In this document: one piece after another, positions 10,073-21,800 of the stretch | Layout: each line of letters starts with the position of its first letter | Position numbering within the stretch: position 1 is the first letter of the stretch | Assembly (NCBI GenBank): GCA_949710005.1 | Contig: OX453285.1 | Span: forward strand, 7,425,632-7,489,631 | Length of the DNA stretch: 64,000 nt | DNA from: Ricordea florida | Taxonomy: Eukaryota; Cnidaria; Anthozoa; Corallimorpharia; Ricordeidae | Direction: 5' to 3' | Notes under the pieces: model-generated | Told to the model about the DNA's origin: nothing | What the model saw: only the letters and a program-made list of their open reading frames with translations | Databases searched by the model: none | Position numbers and translations under genes: made by a program

Positions 10073-13000
10073 TTATTTATTAGATCCCTTTTGCCATTTG
10101 TACGTCTCACTGTACTGAAAACCACTGGCTTTGATAAGCGTGTCTGATTCTGGTGGTCCACGGCTGCATAGTTAAAGGTAATCAATCAAGTACCAGTCAA
10201 TCAAACATTTATTGACATTGCTGAAATGCAAAGAGTTCTGACAAACATGGCTTGTTTCCACATACATTGTAAAGCTGTTGGAAAATAGGTAATATTCAAT
10301 ATTGCACCAAAACCCTTGTACCTCTTTGTAAGTATTTTAAGGGTTGATGGCCTTTCATTTGCTTTAATATCAGTAACCCTTTAAGTCCCAGTAGTGACCT
10401 GCATTTATTTTCTCATTAAAATATTCACAGTACTGTACATCAACCATTCATGTTGTGAGAATAATGAAAATGATCACCAAAAAAGAGTTATATTGATATT
10501 TAAACAAATTTTTCTTAGTAGTACCATAACAAATATATGAGAAGAGTGAGGAGAAAATGAATCTATTGGGGCTTAAACGGTTAAAGATATAAGCCAAAAG
10601 TTGTTTATCAAATTGGTTCATAAAATTAGCTACCACCATAAAATTGTTCAATTTTGTTTCAATTTGTTTCAATTTTTTGTTCAAAGGGGTTTTGACGTTT
10701 CAAGCATTAGCCCTTTAACTCCCAGTAGTGACCAGCATCCAATTTCTCGTTACAATATCACTGTTCATCAACCATTCAGGTTACGAGAATAACAAAAATG
10801 ATCACCAAAAAGAGTTGTAGACAAATTCTCCTCACTAGTACCAAAACAAATATTTGAAAAGAGTCAGGAGAAAATGAATATTGATATTGGGGCTTTAAGG
10901 GTTAAATTCTCATTTGCTATGACAATGGGCACAACTTATTTGATAAAAAATTTTCTTTTGTTTTTAAGTTCCCAATGCTGCAGTGTCAGTTTCCTTGGAT
11001 ATTACTCTAATAATAAAGATGTCAAGTATTTGTTTACTAGTCTTTTCACACCTAAACATGGCAAAGCCATTCATAATTATATAATTATAAAGTCAGCAAT
11101 TGATTACTAAGAGGATGTTGAAAAAAAAACCAATAGATACATCACCTTCCAAATTTATAAGGAATCGGTTTGATATTTTCCCTTTCAATCTTGTGTAAGA
11201 TTGGGGTAAAAATCCTCCAAGCTTCAGCTAGCTCATCACTAAGCAAGGCAAGGAAGAGGAAACACAGATGAGAATACATTGCATCTTGGAAGCAAAAACT
11301 GTTGTTTTCATGAGGTAGAGGGCTGTGCCTATTTGATTTAATTTGCCTGTGTCCACCACGGGAAGAACGAACAAGGCGAAATCAAAACATTATTAAACCT
11401 AGGGTAGATGCATGCTTTGGTTACCACGACTTTGTGCTATTAACCCTTTCACTCCCAAGAGTGACTTTATAGATTTTACTCTGTCTAATGCCAGAGAATT
11501 TTACTCGTCAAATGGAGACCCATTGGGAGTGAAAGGGGTTAACCCTTTCACTCTCAAGAGTGACTTTATAGATTTTCCTCTGTCTAACACCAGACGATTT
11601 TACTCGTCAAATGGAGACCCATTGGGAGTGAAAGGGTTAACTGCCTTTATTCTATGGCTGGTTCCCTGAGGAGGCAAGATAAGGCAAATCCTGGGTTCTG
11701 ATTTGCTACCTGAGCAGGCAAAATGGACCCAGCTTGCGTGCTCTGGATCTCCTGCATTGGCCCACCAAAAAAAAAAGTAGAAAAGAAAAAAAAAAAGCAA
11801 AATGGCCATGCAATAAATCATTAATTGACCAAGCTTGTTTCAGTTAAGATGGCTGGATATTGACCTCACTCTTTTTTTCAATTTTATTGACCTCAACTAC
11901 GACTTGGTCAATAAACCCCCCTCCCCCCACCCCTCAAAAAAAAATAAACTTGGCCCATCTGCAGCCATCTTAATCAGTAGCGCATATTTCTTTTTGCCAC
12001 TGTGCTCATCAGAAAGACTTTGACAATAACTTACTTTGTTGACTCATTTCACAATCCCTGTATATATTATAAAACAAGTCATTACAAGAACTTTTTGCAC
12101 TACATTATAGAAATTTATAAATTATCTATAATAAATTTTGAGCAGTACCTTCTGACAAAATGGGCCTGGCTTCCAGAAAACACATCAAGGATAAGACGTT
12201 CATAGGCATCAGGCATTTTAACATCCTGTAAGAAAATTTACACATTTGATGGAAGTTCGGGGAATGCTGATAGTAATTAACCTGTACAGCATGAACCCAG
12301 CAAAACTTTCCAAAACTACGTTAAAAATAAAAAAGTAGTTGTTGTGATTTAATTGTTACACACTGTTCATTAGGCATCAGAGATCGGAGAATTCTCCTGC
12401 TACTACGACGAATTCTCCGGTCAAATTTAGATGGCCTGAGCTAGTTTTAAAATTCAAACTTAGAGCGATTTAAGAGTATTCTCCTGTTACTTTACACAAC
12501 TCTACTGCTGCTACAATTCTTATTGAAAACCCTGCTTAAGTCATAGAAAATAGACTCAAAATCAAAATAAATAAATAAAATATGTATACAAAATATTCCT
12601 ATCAAGCTAGGTCTTAAGAGTAACACGAGGTAAATTTCACAACAGTGTTTAAGAGCTGCAGTTAACCCTTTCACTCTGAAGAGTGACTTAATAGATTTTA
12701 CTCTGTCTAAAACCAGACGATTTTACTTGTCAAATGGAGACCCCTTGGGAGTGAAAGGGTTAACCCATGCAAAAACGAGAAACAGTTAACAGTGCTCGAC
12801 CTTAGCGGTAGTCCACTAGTCCTGGACTAGAGCAAAAATGCTTCTAGACTGGTAGAAACTTAGAACCACTAGTCACAGGACCAGTAACTACTTTGTAGTT
12901 TGCAATGTTTAAAAAATAATACAAGGTGAAAACAAAATATACGTCTTGTAAACGCTGTTTCAATGCGTTCCTCGCAATGTTCCGACTACCACCGACTTAC

Positions 13001-16000
13001 TCAGGACTAGTAAATTTTCAGTTCAACTAGTCCAAGGACCAGCGATTTAAAAAGTTAAGGTCGAGCACTGGTTAATTAGGAAGACGATTGAATGTTCTTT
13101 AACATTAAAGCAGTTTGCTACTGAGGAATAGGAATTATGGAAAAGTAATATGTTAATGTACTGTCAGTAATGATCCGAATGTAATTCTCTTAAACATTAA
13201 TTTTGTCTTAATTTGAAAGATGCCTAGAGGTTAGATTAAGGGATACTTACATTTGACAGAGATGTACATGTAAATAAAAACAGAGACCTGAAGGCCAGCC
13301 AAAATTGATTGGAATTGACAAGCAGAAGCTATTTTTACCTGGTATCTTTCAGAGTATGTCAGGTCCAACTCTGATTCATGAGGTTCAAATGACATGCCAG
13401 CTTCCTTGATCATCAGCTTCACATAAACTGCCTAAAAAAGGTCCACTTACATGTAAAAGGTTGTCAAAATGTTTTAAAGTAGGCCGCTAAACTTTTAAAG
13501 TAACCGTGTCGACAATTGAGCACCAAAGAAGGATGCCAAGCAAAGTAACTGTCAGGAAAGTTCTAAACAGCTACACAGAATAAAATTAGCGGAAACTGAA
13601 TATAATCGACGTAATTTAGGAGTAGGTGCCACGCTTGGTCAAACAGGAAAAATACTCACGTACATGAGTAACACAATCTGCAAGCGTGGATATTAAGTGT
13701 AACGTAATCACAGTTCCACCTTTATCATTATTATCTAAAAACTCTACTAATTTTATCAGTTTTTGGTAACCTGCATGCAGCCATCTACTATTTCCTTTGT
13801 TTCTATGTGCAACAAAGGAAATGCATGTAGGAGACACCAGCAAAAACTGTCCACCTTCAACACAGATAACAATACAGTATAATATACCACATATTAACCG
13901 AGTGAGGTCATTACAGGGAAATCTTGGACTGAGGCCGTTGTCCAGATTTCCTTGTAATGACCGAACAGAAAAGGTTAATAAGTTATGTATTATATGGCCT
14001 CTTTAGCATTGGAGAAAAAAACCAAAGGTTTTTTCAATTTCTGCTCATGCACTCCAGAAGTCATTTGAGGTCATGTTTACTGAGCTGAAAAACACCTGAC
14101 CATGCGATCAAAACCAGAAGTTACAGAAGAAACAGTCTCTTTGAAAATAAGACAACTGTTGCCTATATTACAGGAAAAATTTTTTTTTTTGAAAATTTTT
14201 CATAATGCCCAGTCATTGCAAGAAAATTTTGCCTGCTCAGCAGCCAATCAGGGCACACGTACTATTGTAGCCATAAAATAAAAAAATATATAACAGGTAG
14301 TTCAGAACAGTTGTATGATATTTTTGATAATGCAATTATATTTACCTCATTTGGCTGCAGTCTGATGACTAACTCATTTCTTCTGCACTTTCCTCCAAAT
14401 ATATCACCTGGAGCATCACTAAACTGAATGCGCACTTCAGCCTTACGCTCATTCAAAGCTACAAACAACATTGATCAATGAAATTACTGATCTGCATATA
14501 TTCACTTGCATTATGTTCTTCTTGCATGTACACAGGGTTCTCAATAGATTTTTAAGTAGGAGGTGATCACTGATAAAGTAGGAGGCTCTTCAGCACCGCG
14601 TGGCGATGCTTGGCTGCCATTTTGGAACATACGGACTCGTTACAATGCTCCACCGTGAAGGCCTGTGTTGTATTATCCTACTAGCTTTAGTTTCCTATGG
14701 ACCTTTTGTTTCTCATACATAATATATTGAGTGATGAACCTTGTGGTCGGTTGTGCCAGGAAGGCATTAATTAAAAAAAATACATTTGGTATCTGTTCTC
14801 GCTTTTGATGAGTTTCTCGTTAATCTAAGCAAAACATAACTCGAACAGCCTGGACTCTAGTAAACTGTCGTTCATCGATCGCGTCTTGTTTGGATCACAG
14901 TCGTGCAAGAAACGAAAGAGCGATTCGGAAACACCTCAAGCAAACTTGCAGAAGAAACAAAACAAAGCAAAGAAAAGCGACTTAATTAAACACAAAGTAA
15001 GCGGCTATAAATCCCACAGTAACTGGCAATCAATCACCGGGTGCCACCTTCTATTGAGAACCCTGATCCACAGGTATATAACGAACTCACAATACGACAA
15101 GCTCCCAGTTGGCTTGACAGCTCAGTTGGTAGAGCACTGCACCGGTATTGCAGAGGTCATGGGTTCGAATCCCGTTCAGGCCTGAACTTTTTTCAGGCTT
15201 TAATTTCACAATTGCTTAAGTTGTGTATATAACTGCGATGATCAATCAATGTCATTAAATAAAATTACTAATATAAAGGAGAAACTTCAAATTAACAATA
15301 AATCATTAAACAGTTACTTGTTTATTTTCCTAAAATGATTACATGACAGACTGAATTTTCGACTTTTTTAAAAGGTCAAAAGTATTTTAAATATCTTGTT
15401 AACTTATTACAAGGGTCAATTGAAAAGCAAAAAAAATAGTAAAATAAAAGATAAAAAATTGTAATAATCAAAGCTTCTCAGGCCATTTTTTTGTTTTGTT
15501 TTTACATGTATGTTTTTTTACAGAATGTCAAGTTCTGAACTCAGCTGTATAATGAGAGCTTCTTGTTAGTTATACTAGAATAATTATAACAAGCCTCGAT
15601 TACCTTTACCACACTTGAGAATGAAAGGGACTCCTACAAAAAAAACACTTTTGAGTAAGTTGTAAAGTTAAAAAAAAATATTGACCCAGTTATATTCCCA
15701 ATTACCACAGGTGGCCCAAGTAATTAATTATCAATATTAATAAAAATAACAATTATTACTGTTATTCATAGTCTTCTTACCTATAATTATTTAAGTATAA
15801 AAATATGATCAGTAATGTCATGAATAATAATAATATGTATATAATTCTATGATATACAAGTAAGTGTTTTCTTGGCAATACTTTACTTACCATCCCATCT
15901 TTCATTGTGTATGTAAGTAACAGATGTAGCAAATGTTGGTGTTATGGAGCCTTTGGGCACAGTACTGTCATCTAGGTAACCAAACTTTGCATCACCTTCC

Positions 16001-18848
16001 ATATCTGGGTTCCCAACATACTGCCCCAGAACTGTATTTTCTAATTCTAGGGGACTCATGCACTTGAGAACTTTTACCTGTAAAAAAGGGAACAATTAGG
16101 CAATCAACCGCTTTGCGTGCTTCAAAGGCAAGGAATACCAGTAATTATTGTTGCTGGTCATTTCTTATTTGATATTTCAATTATTTGGGGGAAAAAAAAC
16201 ATGTAACATGTATTTTGTGCTCAGCCTGAAAAACCGGGATATACTTCATGCCAGTATGCCATAATTTATAGTCTCCCCTACCCATCACAATGGTGCGGGG
16301 GACTATATAGCATAATGGGAGGGTTTATACTTCATGCCAGTATAGTGATGGGGGCGGGAGTCTATATGGCATACTGGCATAAAGTATAAACCGGAAAAGT
16401 TATTACATGGTTATCTTATGCCAAAGTAGTCTTACAAATAATCCAAGCAATCTGATTGGTTCTTTGCAGGTTTATAGGGATTTCATGTCACATGGTCTGT
16501 TTCCATGGAAATGGCCATAGCTCCTTTATATTTTGTTTACAAATGCCAGCAAATTTTAAACTTGGTTTCTCTGGCTTTCCAAATATGGTACTTGGTAGAT
16601 TGAACGTGGACAAGCTGTGGTTAAAGAGGTTCAAAGGCAGTTCACATTTCAAGTCTACATGTATAAATATTTACAATGCATTCACCTTCTCATTACGCAA
16701 ATCTTCAGATCTTTTGCTGGCAGGTTTTTCCATGGCAACTAAACAAAGAATCTGCAACAAATGATTCTGCATAACATCCCTGGAACAAAGCAATAAAAAA
16801 GTTAAAAATTCCATAATACATGTACATATCCAATACAAGCATGTCCTGAAAGTCTGACGCATTCCCTAGAAAGCCAGTGAGTGCACAAACACAACTGTAT
16901 GAAAAGCCTCAATTTGCACTATACAAGTCATGTAACATGGCTTTTTCCCCATCCTTCAGCAACTCCCTTTTACTTTACAGTGGCATAACTTACTTACTCT
17001 ATCAATTTGTTTTTCATCCCGATTTCTTGTGTTTCAATTCCCCACCAACAAAGCACCACTTTCTTTAGAAACTATCCTCAGAATACTACAAATTTATGTC
17101 CTTCAAATATTATTACAGTTTAATGATTAATATCATTTTAATACCTTATGATTCCATACTCATCAAAGTAACCTCCTCTTCCATACGTTCCAATTGGCTC
17201 CTTGAAGGTGATGATTATACTTTTAATGCTTTCCCTACACCATACTGGACCAAAGATTCGATTCCCAAACCTGCACGTTCAATTAAAACAAAAACTAAAT
17301 CTTTCACCTTCAACTTTTTACCCTGGGCCCAGTGCTCTCAAAATTGTCATCAGCAAGTCTCTCTATGTTATTATCGAGAATCCAATGATGAATAAACTCA
17401 AGATTCCAATCTGAGCTAACAAAAGTCTCCTTTTCTTATACATACTAGTAACAATGCATTGATCTTGCCAGAAGTTGCATTTTGAACAAGAAAATAAACT
17501 ATGTTATGGTTTGTAAGCTTTTGGTTTTGTATAGTCTAGCTGGCCTCAACAGAAGCAGGCTAAACACACAGCATACTGCTGTGGATATTTCTTTTCCCCA
17601 CTGTGTAATATTTTCAATTCACTTTTTCATGCAGGTACTTAATGTTACAAACCAGTATTTGACACATGTACATGTATATATGCGTTATTGACCAAGCGTG
17701 AGGTCAAGATAGCTGCATATTGGCCAAGTTCTTTTTTGCATTTTTATTGACTGAAGCATAGTCAAGGTCAATAAAAGCGTGGAAAAGAATGAGGCCAATG
17801 TCCAACCATCTTGACTGAACTAGCTTGGTCAATAAAGCATTTATTATATAGCTATTTTGCTTTGTTTTGTTTTGCAGGACAATGCGGGAAACCCTGGGTG
17901 GACAAGATAGGCCCATCTTGCAAGCTCAGGTAGCCAATCAGAACACAAGATTCACCTCATCTTGCCTGCTTTTGGAACCAGCCACAAAATAAACAGTATA
18001 CTGGTAAGTTATGAATTACATAGTTAACAATTATTCAATGAAGTGGAGGTGAATAGTGGTGGATACTTCGTGGCTCCGTAAATATCCACCACCTTCACCG
18101 ACACTGAGGTGAATAATTGTTTTAGTATATACTACAATAACTGGCGTTTAATCAAATGATCTCCTCTTCGGAAATGGAAACAGGAGGTCATTTTGTCTCT
18201 CTTCAGCTGCTTCAATATGCCACCTTAAGTCCTAGGAGTAGTTTCATATGAATTTTACAAGTTGCGCAATCCCCAGTAAAGCACTCACGTCTATATGATA
18301 AAACTGAGGACTTTTGGCCAAAGAGCAGATACCAATTCCTCACCTCAACACCATAAGATTTTGAACCATCTCTTTACCAAGATAATGATCAATACGATAC
18401 ATAGAATCCTCAGGGAAAAGTGAAGCCAAATGATTGGACAAAGCTGCTGAACTGTCTGAGTCCTTTCCAAATGGTTTTTCAATAACCACTCTGTTCCAAC
18501 CCCTGAAAAATACACAACACCCTATCAAAATATTTCTTTCTTAACCCTTTAAGTCCCAGTTGTGACCAGAATCCAATTTCTCATTACAACATTCACTGTT
18601 CATCAGCCATTTGTGTTATGAGAATAACGTAAATGATCACCAAAAAGAGTTGCATTGATGTGTAAACAAATTCTCCTCACTGGTACCATAACAAATATAT
18701 AAGAAGAATGAGGGAAAAATGAATACTGACATCAGGGCTTCATTAGGTTAAGAATTTCAAAACTAACAGATCAAAAATCATTTGCAGCCTGCAACCAACC
18801 CAGACAAGGAAAGTCTCCCCATTTAAGCTAGTACAGTGTGGGAGTAAA

Positions 18849-18890
<42 letters not shown>

Positions 18891-21800
18891 GATGATGAAT
18901 ATTTATCATTAAAAGAAATAAATATTATATAAATATATATATTACAACTTTATTTTTGAAGTGTTTGTTGACAAAACATGGCCAAGTAGCCGGGGACTCG
19001 ATGACTCACAGCCCCGGGGTGAGGGGGGGGGGGGGGTACTTTAGGAATTTCTGGGTGGGGATGTGCCACTGGAACCCTGGAACCCTTAGCCTATACCAGA
19101 GCTGGTTCAGCTGAATTTTGCTACCCTATACTAGAGTAAACCCCCCAAATCACTCCTATCCTAGAGTATCTGTTTTCCACTAGCACAGTCTAGCCAAAAC
19201 AAAACCTTATGCCACAATCGTTTCTCTCTCCAAAAATGATTTATTTATACTAGTTCAGTTTTATTTTTTTAATTCTCAACCAACTGGTCAGTTTCGTGAA
19301 AAATGATACCCTATTCTAGACCCAAACGCTGTGATTTATATACCCTATGCTAGAGTAAACTGCTTGAAAACCATACCCTTCACAGCGGCACATACCTATA
19401 TCGCCCATATATGGCAGTACCCCCCACCCCCCCCCCCCCCAGGCTCACAGCTGCCGGAGCTCCGGCAGTAGCCAGCTTCTAACGAAAGCCCTGCAGAGGT
19501 GGGAGACAAGTCCTCTCATGAATCAGTTAACTACTTTAATTTGCTCCACCAAAAATGAGGCTAAACCTAAGTCCACTTACAGGACAGTGAAGTCTGAATA
19601 GAAGGCAGTGACTGAACTTAAAGGCATTCAATTAAAGCTACTGCATTATTGAGATGAGATAGCAAAAGACAACAACAAAGAGGTACACAATACAGTAATT
19701 AAGAAACAGAAAACATTTTCCGTGCTTCTATCGAGTTTTAGTATAAATCTACTAGTGTTCTATCACAAATGCCGCACTCTGATTGGCTGATTGCAATGTG
19801 CATATTTCTTATACTGTAAGCATCTTTCGATATAGTTATCAATGAAAGATCAAGAGATGTGATTTAATACTACATACTTTGTACTCATGCAGCATGCCTT
19901 GATATTCTCCGAAGCGTCCATGAACACTGATGGTGGTAAAGCTAAGTAAAACAGCCTGTTGACATTAGCAAGTCCTTTTCCCAATTTGTCAAGTTCTGCA
20001 TTGAGCTTCTCAAAGCCTGAGCGTTCATTGTAAGGCCCTTTGACATAGTAACAGTTCTTGAAAAATTCGGGCACTTTGGCCTTCTCCTCCTCTTTCAACT
20101 GGTCAAAGAACAAACCAAAACAACATTATTGTATCATATGCACACAGTATTGATTCAAGGATAATAAACTTAAGAATTTAGTTAGCTGCCACTAATAGAG
20201 GAATATTCTCGTGAAAGTGGAGTGTGTCAACAGTTTAACCCTTTCACTTCCAATAGTAATTTTATAGATTTTACTCTGTCTAATGCCAGACAATTTTACT
20301 CATCAAATGGAGACCCCTTGGGAGTGAAAGGGTTAAAGATGCCTAAACTGGTGCACTTGTTAAGGCAAAAGCAAGTAATATATACTATCATAATTATACT
20401 GAGATACAAAGACACCTTTAAAGTCAACCTGTCAAATTGTGACACAGAATTGTTAGGACCCGGGAAGAAACTGCTGAGGACAGAACAGCTGGGAAGAAAG
20501 TGGTCAAGGAAGGAATTATCCTGTTAGAGAAGAGCGTGATCAACAAACAGATTAAGAAACATCAGTGCAGAAAGGACAGCAACAGAGAGCGCTGTGGCAC
20601 CTCGTTGATATGTATGCACTGACAGGAAGAAGATCTGCTACCAACAAATGGCAGAATCAGCCATGAAAGAAGTTGCAGGAGGACGATGTCATAACCATGA
20701 CTACTGAAGTAACCATAACAACAGTCTATTCTAATTCAGTCTACTAGCTGCAAGACCGTTAGCATATGTAGACAAAAAGAGTCATACATATTCAGGGCTA
20801 AAAATTAACTCCAGTGATTGGTGGCCAGTCGGGCTAGTTTCCTTGAATTCTTAGTGGCCCATCCCAAAATGAAGTAGCCCTAGATTTTTTTTTTAGAGTA
20901 ACGTGGCAGTCACAAAATCAAAGTGACATCTATATGCTGTGAATGTGGATCACTTGTGACATCACTGTTAAAACAGCTCAGAATTTCCACTTCAGAACTA
21001 CTGTAAAAATTCACTAAAATGAATGATCTTAAAGTCTAAGCAAAGAAACGAAGAGAAAGATAGTCCAATTAAACTACATACTGAGTTTTATTTAATTTAC
21101 ATTACAAATTTCCGAAATTCTGTAGCATAGTCGCACATCGGGCATTCACAACTTAACTTTTAGTAGCCCTGGTCAGCTTTAAGTAATGCAGCCACTGGTG
21201 ACTGTGCGACCACCAATTTTTAGCCCTGCATATTGGTGTCACCATCTCAACTCCAATTGCCTAGCTAATTGTCACTGACACTGATTCATCGCATCATACT
21301 TGCAGACAACAATTACTGTTTTCATACATTACTTAAATGATTATTTTAATAATTATTATTTTAACATTGATCAGTAATTGTTCATGGTCACTTTTCTTCT
21401 GCCTCTTACATGCACCATGTAGATAATATATCTACTTTGAATATTCTCAATTTAATATATATGAAACAAAAAAGTCATTGCTTCATAGAACCAGTGATTG
21501 CATAGATTTCACAAGAAAATATATTTTCACCTTCATGTAAGGCTCAACTTTTGCACGCAGCTGGTCTACTGTCAAGTCTGACCTGGCATAGCCAATAATC
21601 TTGGTGTCTTTTGGAATGAGGTCATCTTTAAACAAGAACCTGCATGTTAAAAATTAAAATGACCTGCATCAACTTTGACATGAAGCAGCTTCTAAATGAC
21701 TTGGGTAAATTAACTTGGACTTGGTGGAATAAATTAACTAAAAGGTTCCTACTAAAATCATTTTTAAACCTGCAAAGATGGACTCATGATTTGATGAATT

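Noticed and set aside
15111-15182. Genuine tRNA-Thr(GGT) gene
   Set aside because: C instead of T at position 33, and flanks shared with a second dispersed copy; it is a SINE head.
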